Shown: positions 7,874 to 16,755, numbered from the stretch's first letter. The stretch is 64,000 bases of DNA from Trinickia violacea (GCF_005280735.1 NZ_CP040077.1:1054001-1118000), one strand, 5' to 3'. Numbers and translations: made by a program. The notes: generated from the sequence alone by a model not told the origin.

Positions 7874-8935
7874 ATGAATATGAATGCTTCAACCCCTCTT
7901 CCCATTGTCGAGCCGCTCGACCTTGCATTGCGCGCCGAGCTGCAGCACATCATCGACACCAAGACGAAGCCGCCCGGCAGCCTCGGCTTGCTCGAAACGC
8001 TGGCGCGACAGATCGGTCTGATCCAGCGCACGACGCGTCCGAGCGTCGAGCGTCCTGTGATGATCGTGTTCGCGGGCGATCACGGCATCGCGCACGAAGG
8101 CGTGAGCCCGTATCCGCAGGCCGTCACCGCGCAAATGGTCGCGAACTTTCTCGCGGGCGGGGCGGCGATCAACGTGTTCAGCCGCCTCGCCGGGCTCACG
8201 CTCGAAGTCGTCAATGCAGGTGTCGCGACGCCACTGCCCGATGCGCCGAACCTCGTGAACATTCCAATCGCACCCGGTACGCGCAACTTCGCGCACGAGC
8301 GCGCGATGACGATCGACGAAGCCCGCGCCGCGCTCGCGGCGGGAGCGGCGCGCGTGCGTCATCACGCTGCGCTCGGCACCAACGTGATCGGCTTCGGCGA
8401 GATGGGGATCGCGAACACGTCGTCGGCGGCGTGCGTGATGAGCCGCCTGTGCGGCGCGCCGATCGACGAATGCGTCGGGCGCGGCACCGGGCTCGACAAC
8501 GCGGGGCTTGCGAAGAAGCGCAACGTGCTGGCTTCGGCGCTGGCCTTCCATCCGGCGAGCAGCGATCCGCTCGAGGTGCTCGCCACGTTCGGCGGTTTCG
8601 AGATCGCGATGATGGCGGGCGCGTACCTCGCCGCCGCCGAAGCGAAGATGACGATTCTCGTCGACGGTTTCATCGCGACGGCGGCGCTCGTCGTCGCCGA
8701 TTCGCTCGAGCCCGCGGTGCGCCAGTACTGCGTGTTCGCGCATGCGTCGAACGAAGCGGGGCATCGCCGCATGCTCGATCATTTCGGCGCGAAGACGCTC
8801 CTCGCGCTCGACCTGCGGCTCGGCGAAGGCACGGGCGCGGCGCTCGCGCTGCCGGTCGTGCGCGCGGCCGTCGCGTTCCTCAACGAGATGGCGAGCTTCG
8901 AATCGGCGGGCGTCGCGAACCGCGATGCGCGATGA
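7874..8935 (+). CDS. cobT: nicotinate-nucleotide--dimethylbenzimidazole phosphoribosyltransferase
   Basis: Makes alpha-ribazole 5'-phosphate from nicotinate mononucleotide and 5,6-dimethylbenzimidazole, activating the lower ligand of cobalamin. It has 353 residues from ATG 7874 (MNMNASTPLPIVEPLD), matching the family. Visible motifs are KTKPPGSLGLLE (substrate loop), MIVFAGDHGIAHEGVSPYPQAVTAQMV, GFGEMGIANTSSAA, and the C-terminal LRLGEGTGAALALP with the catalytic glutamate. No clear ribosome-binding site precedes ATG 7874, ATG 7880 or the upstream ATG 7856, so the start is approximate. It overlaps cobS by four bases (ATGA). Confidence 0.95.
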   Translation: MNMNASTPLPIVEPLDLALRAELQHIIDTKTKPPGSLGLLETLARQIGLIQRTTRPSVERPVMIVFAGDHGIAHEGVSPYPQAVTAQMVANFLAGGAAINVFSRLAGLTLEVVNAGVATPLPDAPNLVNIPIAPGTRNFAHERAMTIDEARAALAAGAARVRHHAALGTNVIGFGEMGIANTSSAACVMSRLCGAPIDECVGRGTGLDNAGLAKKRNVLASALAFHPASSDPLEVLATFGGFEIAMMAGAYLAAAEAKMTILVDGFIATAALVVADSLEPAVRQYCVFAHASNEAGHRRMLDHFGAKTLLALDLRLGEGTGAALALPVVRAAVAFLNEMASFESAGVANRDAR

Positions 8936-9771
8936 CGCGCGATGAAAGTGTCGAGCGGCGAGGAGAGGCGCGGACTGCGGATCTGCCCGCGAATCTGCCC
9001 GAGAAACCGCCGGTGAATCTGCTCGCCGAAGTCCGCTATTTCTTCACGGCGCTCGGCTATTTCACGCGGGTTCCGGTGCCGCGCTGGGTCGGCTTCGAGG
9101 CGAACTATCTAAGCGCGTCGGCGCGCTACTTTCCGCTCGTCGGCGTGCTGGTGGGCGGCTTGGGCACGGTGACGTATCTCGCCGCGCTGCGGGTGTTTCC
9201 GGTTGGGATCGCGGTGCTGCTGTCGATGGCGGCGACGCTCGCCGTCACCGGCGCCTTTCACGAAGACGGTCTCGCTGACTCCTGCGACGCGTTCGGCGGC
9301 GGCTATACGCGCGAGGACGTGCTGCGCATCATGCACGACTCGCGCATCGGCGCGTTCGGCGCGATCGCGCTCGTCATGGCGCTCGCGCTGAAGTGGCAAG
9401 CGCTCGCCGCGTTGCCGCCGATGCGCGCGGCCTGGCTGATGATCGCCGCGCACGCCGCGAGCCGTGTCGCGGCGATCAGCTATCTCGTGACGCTCGACTA
9501 CGTGAGGCCGGAAGGCAAGGCGAAACCCGTCGCGCAGCGCATGTCGCCGCTTGCCTTCGCGTGCGCGGCGGCGTTCGGCCTGCCGTGGCTTTTTTGGCCC
9601 GATTGGCGCGCGGGCTGCACGGCGCTTGCTGTGCTCATCGTGTTGCGCGTGCTGCTCGGCCGCTACTTCGTGCGGCGCATCGGCGGCTACACGGGAGACT
9701 GCCTTGGCTGCGCGCAGCAGATCTTCGAACTCGCGATCTACCTGGTCATGCTCGGATGGATCTCATCCTGA
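8932..9771 (+). CDS. cobS: adenosylcobinamide-GDP ribazoletransferase (cobalamin synthase)
   Basis: Inner-membrane enzyme joining adenosylcobinamide-GDP to alpha-ribazole (phosphate), the assembly step of the nucleotide loop. It has 279 residues from ATG 8932, which overlaps the cobT stop. The first 25 residues are polar and variable; the family part starts at NLLAEVRYFFTALGYFTRVPVPRWVGF. The hallmark GAFHEDGLADSCDAFGGGYTREDVLRIMHDSRIGAFG motif with acidic metal ligands is intact, followed by several hydrophobic helices and GGYTGDCLGCAQQIFELAIYL near the C-terminus. It overlaps cobC by 16 bases. Confidence 0.95.
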   Translation: MTRDESVERRGEARTADLPANLPEKPPVNLLAEVRYFFTALGYFTRVPVPRWVGFEANYLSASARYFPLVGVLVGGLGTVTYLAALRVFPVGIAVLLSMAATLAVTGAFHEDGLADSCDAFGGGYTREDVLRIMHDSRIGAFGAIALVMALALKWQALAALPPMRAAWLMIAAHAASRVAAISYLVTLDYVRPEGKAKPVAQRMSPLAFACAAAFGLPWLFWPDWRAGCTALAVLIVLRVLLGRYFVRRIGGYTGDCLGCAQQIFELAIYLVMLGWISS

Positions 9772-10367
9772 TTCGTCATCCGGCGCCCGCGATCGATGCG
9801 GGTGTGTGCTATGGCAGGACCGACGTGCCGCTCGCGGGCCACGCGCCGGCGTTAGCCGATGCGCTCGCCGCGCGCCTCGAGACGCTGAAGGCGCCGCGCC
9901 CGCTTGCGCTGTGGTCGAGTCCGCTGACGCGTTGCGCGAGCATCGCCGCTTTATTGGCGCAACGCTTCGGCTGCGCGCAAACGCTCGACGCCCGTCTGCA
10001 GGAAATCGACTTCGGCGCCTGGGAAAGCCTGCGCTGGGACGACATCGACCGCGCGGAACTCGACGAATGGGCGGGCAATCTGCAGCACGCGCGCGTGCAC
10101 GGCGGCGAGAGCGTTGCGCAGTTCGATGCGCGCGTGCGGGCGTGGTTCGATGCGTGCGTCGATGAGCGCGTTGCCTCGTTCACGCCGACGGAGCGCGCGG
10201 CGTGCCATGTCGTGACGCATGCCGGCGTGATGCGCGTGATCGCATCGATCGCGTTGCGCATACCGCTCGAACAATGCCTGCAATGGACGCTCGATATGGC
10301 CGGCATCGTCTGGCTGCGGCGCGATTCCGTCTCGGGCGGGTGGGCGCTCGTGCGCTGGAACGTCTAG
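9756..10367 (+). CDS. cobC: alpha-ribazole phosphatase-like histidine phosphatase
   Basis: A 203-residue histidine-phosphatase-superfamily protein, expected to remove phosphate from alpha-ribazole 5'-phosphate or cobalamin 5'-phosphate. The start MDLILIRHPAPAIDAGVCYGRTDVPL carries the catalytic RHP in place of the commoner RHG/RHT. Other conserved pieces are SSPLTRC (phosphate pocket arginine), LQEIDFGAWE and VVTHAGVMRVI (second catalytic histidine). It is the last gene of the plus-strand cobalamin operon and overlaps cobS by 16 bases, arguing for coupled translation. The fold is firm; the substrate is inferred from the neighbours. Confidence 0.9.
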   Translation: MDLILIRHPAPAIDAGVCYGRTDVPLAGHAPALADALAARLETLKAPRPLALWSSPLTRCASIAALLAQRFGCAQTLDARLQEIDFGAWESLRWDDIDRAELDEWAGNLQHARVHGGESVAQFDARVRAWFDACVDERVASFTPTERAACHVVTHAGVMRVIASIALRIPLEQCLQWTLDMAGIVWLRRDSVSGGWALVRWNV

Positions 10368-10453
10368 CGCCTGTTTGCGTCAAGAGCCGGCTTTTCTCTC
10401 GTTGAGCGGACGCACGCTGCTATCGCTGGCGTGTCTTTAGTGTCTTTCGTGTC

Positions 10454-11392
10454 TTAGCGCCCAGCGTTCTGCGGCCGCCGCGAGCGGGCCAGTTCCAAGT
10501 CTTCGCAAAGCTGCGCGGCGCCTTGCGCGATGCGCGGCGCGGGCCGGTTGATGAGGTCGCCGTCGATCGCAAACAAGTTGTTGCGCTCGACCGCCGTCAA
10601 GCCCGGCCACTTGCGCCAGGTGTCGAGGCTCGGCAGCGGCTTGCCGGGAGCGGTTGCGCCGGCGCTTGCCGTCACGATCGCTTCCGGATTCGCAGCCAGT
10701 ACCGCTTCCGTCGACACCGTCGGCACGAGCGGTCCAAGCTGCGCGAACACGTTGCGTCCGCCGCATAGCTTGATCACATCGCTCACCATGTGCTCGCCGT
10801 TGAGCGTCATCAGCGGCTGGTCCCAGACCTGATAGAACACGCTGACCGTGGGCCGCGCGGCGTAGCGCGATTGCAGTTGCGCGATATCCGCGCGATACGT
10901 GCCGGCCGCCGCGTTCGCGATTGGCGAGGTGGCCAGCAGTGCGCCAAGCCTCACGAGATTCGTCGCGACGTCGTCGAGCTTGTGCGGCTCGCTGACGAAC
11001 ATCGGCACGTGCAGCGCGCGCAGCTTGTCGAGCTGCTGCTGCGCGTTGCCGTGCCGCCAGACGACGATCAAGTCCGGCTTCAGCGCGACGATGCGTTCGA
11101 GGTCGAGCGACTTGTTGTCGCCGATGCGCGGGATGTTCTTCGCCTCGGGCGGATAGTCGCTGTACGACACCGCGCCGACCAGCCTGGCGCCGCCGCCTGC
11201 CGCGTAGATCAGCTCGGTGACGTGCGGCGCGAGGCTGATCACGCGTTCGGCGGGCGCTGTCAGGGTGACGGTGGCGCCGGCGTCGTCGGTGACGGTGATC
11301 GCTGCGTGCGCGCGCGAAGCGAACGTCAGTGCGAGCAGGAGCGCGATCAGCAGCGGCTTGGCCGTGCGGCCGCAGGAAGCTAGACGGATCAT
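10454..11392 (-). CDS. btuF: cobalamin-binding periplasmic protein (BtuF-like)
   Basis: Periplasmic substrate-binding protein for the BtuCD importer, 312 residues. An N-terminal signal peptide (MIRLASCGRTAKPLLIALLLALTFASRAHA, cleavage near residue 30) precedes a class III periplasmic-binding (Fe-B12) domain: ITVTDDAGATVTLTAPAERVISLAPHVTELIYAAGGGARLVGAVSYSDYPPEAKNIPRIG is typical BtuF sequence. It overlaps the upstream cobD stop by four bases, so it is the last gene of the minus-strand cobD-btuF run, while its permease and ATPase lie in the convergent operon. Haem-binding relatives exist, but the context makes cobalamin the likely ligand. Confidence 0.9.
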   Translation of the reverse strand: MIRLASCGRTAKPLLIALLLALTFASRAHAAITVTDDAGATVTLTAPAERVISLAPHVTELIYAAGGGARLVGAVSYSDYPPEAKNIPRIGDNKSLDLERIVALKPDLIVVWRHGNAQQQLDKLRALHVPMFVSEPHKLDDVATNLVRLGALLATSPIANAAAGTYRADIAQLQSRYAARPTVSVFYQVWDQPLMTLNGEHMVSDVIKLCGGRNVFAQLGPLVPTVSTEAVLAANPEAIVTASAGATAPGKPLPSLDTWRKWPGLTAVERNNLFAIDGDLINRPAPRIAQGAAQLCEDLELARSRRPQNAGR

Positions 11393-12450
11393 GAAGCGGG
11401 TTTCGTGTTCTGGATTTCAGCGACGCATTCGCGCAACGCAAGCGCGAGGCGCGCCCATTCGGCTTCGTTCGCGGGCAGGCCGAAGCGCACGCTCGACGGT
11501 GCCGCGAAGTAACGTGTCCAGATGCCGCGCCGCGCGAGCGCTTCATGCAGCGCTTGTGCGCGCGAATCGGCGGTCCAGGCGAAGAGCGGCGTCGCGTGCA
11601 CGATAAATCGTTGCTCGCACAACAAATCGGCGAGACGGCCGCTATCGTCGGCGAGCTGGGAACGCATTGCTTCCTGCCAGTCGCGATCGGCGAATGCGGC
11701 CATCACCGCATGCCGGGCCGGTCCGCTGACCGTCCATGCGCCGAGCATGTCGCGGAGTCGGTCGAGAAGTGCGGGCTCGGCGAGCACGAACCCCGCGCGC
11801 ACGCCGGCAAGGCCGAAGAATTTGCCGACCGAGCGCAGCACGACGAGGCCGCGCCGATGAGCATGGGATGCCAGCGATTCACCCGGCGTCGCATCCGCGA
11901 ACGCTTCGTCGACGATCAGCGTGCCGCCGCGCGCGGCGAGCTGCGCGTGCCAATCGAGCAGTTGCGCCGCGCTCAAGCGTTCTGCCGTCGGGTTATTCGG
12001 ATTCGCGACAATGACATGCGTGAGGTCCGTAGGCAGCGTCGGGCAACCGGCATCGAGCGGCGTGACACGATGGCCGTTGCGCTCGAAGGCAGGCGCGTAC
12101 TCGCCATACGTGAGCGGCGCGACCCCGACGCTCGCGTGCGGCAGCAGCGCGGGCAACGCTCGAATCGCGGCCTGACTGCCGGCAACGGGCAGCACGTTTT
12201 TGACGGCAGGTAACCCGTCGACAAGCGCCCCGTAATAACGCGCCGCGCACTCGGCGAGCGCATCGCCTTCGTCGGGCAACCGCCGCCACGCATCGGCGGG
12301 CACGGGCGGCACGGGATAGCCATGCGGATTGATGCCGGTCGACAAGTCGAGCCACGCGTCGTACGCCATGCCGTAACGGCGCGCGGCCTCGTGCAGATTG
12401 CCGCCGTGGACGATCGCGCGCGTCGCGCGTTGTGTGTCGAGCTCAGTCAT
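11389..12450 (-). CDS. cobD: threonine-phosphate decarboxylase
   Basis: PLP-dependent aminotransferase-fold enzyme that decarboxylates L-threonine phosphate to (R)-1-amino-2-propanol phosphate, the linker of the cobalamin nucleotide loop. It has 353 residues. Seen are HGGNLHEAARRYG near the N-terminus, DLSTGINPHGYPVPPVP, the PLP-binding VANPNNPT and IVDEAFAD blocks, and the Schiff-base lysine in VLRSVGKFFGLAGVRAGF. It is the Salmonella CobD type; Pseudomonas nomenclature calls it CobC. It lies between cbiB (22 bases away) and btuF (ATGA overlap) on the minus strand. Confidence 0.92.
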   Translation of the reverse strand: MTELDTQRATRAIVHGGNLHEAARRYGMAYDAWLDLSTGINPHGYPVPPVPADAWRRLPDEGDALAECAARYYGALVDGLPAVKNVLPVAGSQAAIRALPALLPHASVGVAPLTYGEYAPAFERNGHRVTPLDAGCPTLPTDLTHVIVANPNNPTAERLSAAQLLDWHAQLAARGGTLIVDEAFADATPGESLASHAHRRGLVVLRSVGKFFGLAGVRAGFVLAEPALLDRLRDMLGAWTVSGPARHAVMAAFADRDWQEAMRSQLADDSGRLADLLCEQRFIVHATPLFAWTADSRAQALHEALARRGIWTRYFAAPSSVRFGLPANEAEWARLALALRECVAEIQNTKPAS

Positions 12451-12472
12451 GCTTAGTTTTGCTCAGTTTTGC

Positions 12473-13414
12473 TCAGTTTTGAATGGACACGCCTAACAGG
12501 GCCATCACGATCAGCACCGCGAGCCACAGAAACACCGCGCGCTGCACGAGCATCAGCGCCGCGCCGACATGAGCGGGCGACGCGGGCCGTCCTTCGCCCA
12601 GCGTCGGACGTTCTTCGATCGTGCCGTGATAGACCGCCGGCCCGCCGATCAGCACGTTCAGGCTGCCGGCGCCCGCGGCCATCACCGGTCCCGCGTTCGG
12701 GCTGTCCCACAAGCGCGCTTGATTGCGCCAGCAGCGCCACGCGGCGAACGTATCGCCGAGCAGCGCGTAGCTCATCGCGGTGAGGCGGGCGGGAACCCAG
12801 TTGAGGACGTCGTCGAAGCGGGCGGCCGCCCAGCCGAAGCGCAAATAGCGCGGCGTGCGGTAGCCCCACATCGCATCGAGCGTATTCGCGAGGCGGAACG
12901 CGAGCGCGCCCGGCCCACCCGCGATCGCAAACCAGAAGAGCGCGCCGAAGATCGCGTCGTTGCCGTTCTCGAGCGCCGATTCGACGGCGGCTCGCGAGAG
13001 CGCCGCGGCATCCGCATGCTCGGTCTCGCGCGAGACGATGCGCGCGGTCAGCTTGCGCGCCTCTGGCAGATCTCGCGCGATGAGGGCGCGCGCGATCGGC
13101 TCGATGTGATCGCGCAGGCTGCGCGCGCCGAGCGCGAACCACAGGAGCGCGATATGCACGAGGCAGGCGAGCGCGAACGGCAGCACCGCGACGAGCCAGG
13201 CGGCGACGGCGACCGGCGGCACGACTGCCGCGCACCACGCCAGGATGCCGAGCGGGCGGCCGCGCCGGCCCGTATTGAGGCGTGCTTCGAGCCGCTGCGC
13301 GACGCGTCCGAAGCCGACGAGAGGGTGCGCCGTGCGCGGCTCGCCGAGCCACTGGTCGAGCGCGACGGCGGCGGTGGCGAGGGTGGCGGTGAGCGACAGC
13401 GAGAGGATCAGCAC
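12473..13414 (-). CDS. cbiB: adenosylcobinamide-phosphate synthase
   Basis: Inner-membrane protein that attaches aminopropanol (phosphate) to adenosylcobyric acid. It has 313 residues from GTG 13414 (VLILSLSLTATLATAAVALDQWLGEP), which overlaps the cobU stop by seven bases; the longer upstream reading runs through cobU in another frame. Family motifs include DQWLGEPRTAHPLVGFGRVAQRLE, SRETEHADAAALSRAAVESALENGNDAIFGALFWFAIAGGPGALAFRLANTLDAMWGYR and FDDVLNWVPARLTAMSY. Several hydrophobic helices are present, the last at the C-terminus. The tail is followed by a triplicated TTTTGCTCAG-like stretch at 12455-12481. Confidence 0.92.
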   Translation of the reverse strand: MLILSLSLTATLATAAVALDQWLGEPRTAHPLVGFGRVAQRLEARLNTGRRGRPLGILAWCAAVVPPVAVAAWLVAVLPFALACLVHIALLWFALGARSLRDHIEPIARALIARDLPEARKLTARIVSRETEHADAAALSRAAVESALENGNDAIFGALFWFAIAGGPGALAFRLANTLDAMWGYRTPRYLRFGWAAARFDDVLNWVPARLTAMSYALLGDTFAAWRCWRNQARLWDSPNAGPVMAAGAGSLNVLIGGPAVYHGTIEERPTLGEGRPASPAHVGAALMLVQRAVFLWLAVLIVMALLGVSIQN

Positions 13415-13971
13415 GTGGGTCCGCTCGCGGGTTTGACGATCATCGGCAGCCCCGCGACCATCAGCGTGACCTGCGCCGAGAGCGCCGCGATGCGCTGATT
13501 GAGGCGTCCGAGTTCGTCGACGTAGTAGCGAGTCTCGGCGCCGAGCGGCACGACCCCGAGCCCGATCTCGTTGCTGACGACGATCACCTTGCCGCGCGCA
13601 TCGGCGAGAGCGGCTTCGAACGCGTTCAGATGCGCGGCATAGGCATCGTGGGAAAGCGCCGCGGCGTCCGGCGGACAAAGCAGACCCGCGAGCCACAGCG
13701 TCAGGCAATCGATGAGGATGCAACGATCGTCGCCGTCGGCGCGGCGTAGCGCGCCTGCGAGATCGGCGCTGGCTTCGATCAGATCCCAATGCTCGGGACG
13801 CCGCGCGCGGTGGTGCTCGACACGCTGTGCGAATTCATTGTCGCCGGCCGCGACGAGGGCCGTGGCGATATAGGTGACGGGCCGCGCGCTCGAGGCTGCG
13901 AGCCGTTCGGCGTAGGCGCTCTTGCCGGAGCGTGCGCCGCCGAGGAGGAAGGTGAGGTCGCGCGAAATCAT
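13408..13971 (-). CDS. cobU: adenosylcobinamide kinase / adenosylcobinamide-phosphate guanylyltransferase
   Basis: Bifunctional cytosolic enzyme phosphorylating adenosylcobinamide and transferring GMP to it before CobS acts; it is called CobP in Pseudomonas. The ATG at 13971 gives 187 residues beginning MISRDLTFLLGGARSGKSAYAERLA with the P-loop GGARSGKS. Further conserved parts are VTYIATALVAAGDNEFAQRVEHHRARRPEHW (guanylylation histidine region), CILIDCLTLWLAGLL, and VIVVSNEIGLGVVPLGAETRYYVDELGRLNQRIA. A start at 14211 would run through cobQ sequence and is rejected. It is divergent from cobQ with a 61-base gap. Confidence 0.95.
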   Translation of the reverse strand: MISRDLTFLLGGARSGKSAYAERLAASSARPVTYIATALVAAGDNEFAQRVEHHRARRPEHWDLIEASADLAGALRRADGDDRCILIDCLTLWLAGLLCPPDAAALSHDAYAAHLNAFEAALADARGKVIVVSNEIGLGVVPLGAETRYYVDELGRLNQRIAALSAQVTLMVAGLPMIVKPASGPTC

Positions 13972-14032
13972 CGCGTGATTGTACCGGCGCGATGGGATAA
14001 TGCGAGGTTTGCGCCTGCCGCCCTTCCACGCA

Positions 14033-15568
14033 ATGTCCGCCTCCAAGCCTGACTTTTCCGACGATGTTCTGCCCGCGCCGCACGGCACGCTGATGATCCA
14101 GGGGACGACTTCGGATGCCGGCAAGAGCACGCTCGTCGCGGGCCTATGCCGGCTCGTGCGTCGCGCGGGGTTGCGCGTCGCGCCGTTCAAGCCGCAGAAC
14201 ATGGCGCTCAACAGCGCGGTGACCGTCGACGGCGGCGAGATCGGCCGCGCTCAGGCGCTGCAGGCGGTCGCAGCCGGCATCGACGCGCACACCGACTTGA
14301 ACCCCGTGCTCCTCAAGCCGACGAGCGACAAGGGCGCGCAGGTCATCATCCACGGCAAGGCGCGCATGAATCTCGATGCGCGCGCCTATCACGAGTACAA
14401 GCCCGTCGCGTTCGAAGCCGTGCTGCAGTCGTATGCGCGTCTGCGCGCGGGGTTCGACGCGGTCGTCGTCGAAGGGGCGGGCAGTCCCGCCGAGATCAAT
14501 CTGCGCGACCGCGATATCGCGAATATGGGGTTTGCCGAGGGCGTCGATTGCCCGGTCGTGCTCGTCGCCGATATCGACAAAGGCGGCGTGTTCGCGCATC
14601 TGATCGGCACGCTCGCGTGCTTGTCGGAGAGCGAGCGCGCGCGCGTGCGCGGCTTCGTCATCAACAAGTTTCGCGGCGACGTGAGCCTGCTCAAGCCCGG
14701 GCTCGACTGGCTCGAAGCGCAGACCGGCAAGCCCGTGTTCGGTGTCGTGCCGTACCTGCATGGCTTGACGCTCGACGCCGAGGACATGCTGCCGCGCGAG
14801 CTGCACGCGTCGTCGTTGGCGGGGGGCGCCGCGCGGACGCTGCGGGTCGTCGTGCCGGTGCTGCCGCACGTGAGCAACCACACGGATTTCGATGCGCTCC
14901 GCGCGCATCCCCAAGTCGATTTCCACTACGTGCGCGGCGGGGCGCTGCCGTCCGCCGATCTCGTGATCCTGCCGGGCTCGAAGAACGTGCAGGGCGATCT
15001 CGCGTGGTTGCGCGCGCATGGCTGGGACGAGGCGCTCAAACGCCACTTGCGTTACGGCGGACGCGTGATCGGCATCTGCGGCGGGATGCAGATGCTCGGG
15101 CGCGAGGTGGCGGACCCGCATGGCGTCGAAGGTACGCCGGGAACGATGCCCGGCTTCGGCCTGCTCGATTTGTCGACGACGCTTGCGCGCGAGAAGACGC
15201 TCGTGAACGTGACGGGGCATCTGGCGCTCGCCGGCGCGGCGCCCGTGGCCGGCTACGAGATCCATATGGGAGAAACGCACGGACCGGCGCTGGCGGCGCC
15301 CGCTCTGCGGCTCGCTGCTTCAAACACGCAAGGAAACGGCGACCCGCGTCCGGACGGCGCGCTTTCCGCCGACGGACAGATTCTGGCGACCTACGTCCAT
15401 GGCCTCTTCGACACGCCGCAAGCGTGCGCGGCGCTGCTCGGCTGGGCGGGGCTCGCCGACGCCGAAGCGCTCGACTATCCGGCCCTGCGCGAAGCGTCGC
15501 TCGAGCGGCTCGCCGATACGCTCGCCGAACATGTGGACTTGCGGCGCCTGTTTGCCGAGTTCCGCTGA
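14033..15568 (+). CDS. cobQ: cobyric acid synthase (CobQ/CbiP)
   Basis: Amidates the b, d, e and g carboxyl groups of adenosylcobyrinic acid a,c-diamide using glutamine and ATP. It has 511 residues from ATG 14033 (MSASKPDFSDDVLPAPHGTLMIQGTTSDAGKST). The N-terminal ATP-binding dethiobiotin-synthetase-like domain shows TTSDAGKSTLVAGLCR, PFKPQNMALNS and VVVEGAGSPAEINL. The C-terminal class I glutamine amidotransferase domain has the nucleophile cysteine in VIGICGGMQMLG and a late YVHGLFD histidine. Finding it without corrin-ring genes suggests salvage of incomplete corrinoids, or that the ring genes are elsewhere. It is divergent from cobU. Confidence 0.95.
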   Translation: MSASKPDFSDDVLPAPHGTLMIQGTTSDAGKSTLVAGLCRLVRRAGLRVAPFKPQNMALNSAVTVDGGEIGRAQALQAVAAGIDAHTDLNPVLLKPTSDKGAQVIIHGKARMNLDARAYHEYKPVAFEAVLQSYARLRAGFDAVVVEGAGSPAEINLRDRDIANMGFAEGVDCPVVLVADIDKGGVFAHLIGTLACLSESERARVRGFVINKFRGDVSLLKPGLDWLEAQTGKPVFGVVPYLHGLTLDAEDMLPRELHASSLAGGAARTLRVVVPVLPHVSNHTDFDALRAHPQVDFHYVRGGALPSADLVILPGSKNVQGDLAWLRAHGWDEALKRHLRYGGRVIGICGGMQMLGREVADPHGVEGTPGTMPGFGLLDLSTTLAREKTLVNVTGHLALAGAAPVAGYEIHMGETHGPALAAPALRLAASNTQGNGDPRPDGALSADGQILATYVHGLFDTPQACAALLGWAGLADAEALDYPALREASLERLADTLAEHVDLRRLFAEFR

Positions 15569-15731
15569 ATTTTCTAAAGCGCACGACTTCCCGGTCCCCA
15601 CATGGGGTTATTGCTTCCCAATAGGAAATAATTAAAGCGCCGCAGGCGATTTATCGCCGCATTCGATTCGAATACAGTCCGTTCCACCAGGTGGCGCTGC
15701 CGCCATCCTTCTTATTTCAAGGGAACCGACC

Positions 15732-16148
15732 ATGAACTCGAACCGCTCGGCCGACTACGCCGCCACCCTCCTGCGCGTCGCGCTAGGCGTGCTGTATCTC
15801 GCGCACAGCTTGCAAAAAATCTTCGTCTTCACGCTGCCGGGCACGGCGCAGTTTTTCCAATCGCTCGGCCTTCCGGGCTGGCTCGGCTATGTGACGGCCT
15901 TCGTCGAGCTGTTCGGCGGCATCGCGCTCTTGCTCGGCGTGCAGGTGCGCTGGGTGGCGCTCGTGCTGCTGCCGTTCATGCTCGGCGCGATGTCGGCGCA
16001 CTTGCACAACGGCTGGGGCTTCGCGTCGCCGAACGGCGGCTGGGAATACCCCGCGTTCTGGGCGGTGACGCTCGTGGTTCAGTCGTTGCTGGGCGGCGGG
16101 GTGTTTGCCTTGGCGCAAAGCCCGGCCCCGCGGGCTGCGGCTGCTTGA
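15732..16148 (+). CDS. DoxX family membrane protein
   Basis: A 138-residue inner-membrane protein of the DoxX/DoxD family. Four hydrophobic helices can be traced: ATLLRVALGVLYLAHSLQKIFVF, PGWLGYVTAFVELFGGIALLLGV, VRWVALVLLPFMLGAMSAHLHN and FWAVTLVVQSLLGGGVFALA. The conserved LRVALGVLYLAHSLQK and GGIALLLG signatures support the family. Relatives are linked to redox or thiol metabolism, but the function in this organism is unknown. The 163 bases upstream are AT-richer (for example 15610-15640) and likely hold its own promoter. A strong bidirectional terminator follows. Confidence 0.9.
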   Translation: MNSNRSADYAATLLRVALGVLYLAHSLQKIFVFTLPGTAQFFQSLGLPGWLGYVTAFVELFGGIALLLGVQVRWVALVLLPFMLGAMSAHLHNGWGFASPNGGWEYPAFWAVTLVVQSLLGGGVFALAQSPAPRAAAA

Positions 16149-16249
16149 GGCGCTGAATTGCCTGAGATGACTCGACTAGCGGTTGTGTCGTAGTGGACCG
16201 ACCGGCTGAACCGGCGGCAAGGCCAAGGCCAGAACCAGCCGGCTGAATG

Positions 16250-16286
16250 AAAAAAGCGCGCGGAAGCGAATTCCGCGCGCTTTTTT
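16250..16286. terminator. bidirectional terminator between doxX and thioesterase
   Basis: A near-perfect stem, AAAAAAGCGCGCGGAA against TTCCGCGCGCTTTTTT around a short loop. It has T-runs in both directions and lies between two convergent genes. Confidence 0.92.
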
Positions 16287-16335
16287 GTTATCCGCACCGC
16301 ACGCCGTAGAGTCGGCGCGCCGGCGCGCCAAACCA

Positions 16336-16755
16336 TCAAGTCAGAATCATCTGCGTGCACCGAAAGAGCGCCATCGTGCGGCCGTTCGGATCGAACACGG
16401 TCGCGTCCCACACGTGCGTGCTGCGGCCCAGGTGGACGGCCGTCGCCACGGCCCGGATCGTGCCCTCGCGGCTCGTGCCGAGAAAGTTGCTTTTGAGTTC
16501 GATGGTCGTAAAGCTGCGGGCGTTCTCGGGCAGGTGCGCGATGCAGGCGTAGCCGCAGCACGTATCCGCGAGACCGATGACCGTGGCCGCGTGCAGGAAT
16601 CCGTTCGGCGCCAGCAGTTCGCGTCGCACGGTGAGCTCGCCGGTCAGCGTGCCTTCCGCGAGGTCGGTGATGCGGATGCCGAGCAGCTCGGGCAGGGTGC
16701 CGCGCTGCCGTTCGTGCAGGCTCTCGCGGGTGACTTCCGGACGCAATTTGGACAT
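16336..16755 (-). CDS. PaaI-family hotdog thioesterase
   Basis: A 139-residue hotdog-fold thioesterase expected to hydrolyse acyl- or aryl-CoA thioesters in the cytosol. The ATG at 16755 begins MSKLRPEVTRESLHERQRGTLPELLGIRI; the upstream extension overlaps the ParA gene's leader and is not family-like. Conserved hotdog features are LAPNGFLHAATVIGLADTCCGYACI (central helix, catalytic Asn/His/Asp region), TTIELKSNFLGTSREGTIRAVATAVHLGRSTHVWDATVFD and MALFRCTQMIL. It is a single gene divergent from the ParA gene; the true substrate cannot be read from sequence. Confidence 0.9.
   Translation of the reverse strand: MSKLRPEVTRESLHERQRGTLPELLGIRITDLAEGTLTGELTVRRELLAPNGFLHAATVIGLADTCCGYACIAHLPENARSFTTIELKSNFLGTSREGTIRAVATAVHLGRSTHVWDATVFDPNGRTMALFRCTQMILT

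Noticed and set aside
14144..15280. A 378-codon minus-strand frame opposite cobQ
   Set aside because: Antisense shadow; cobQ has intact P-loop and glutaminase motifs.
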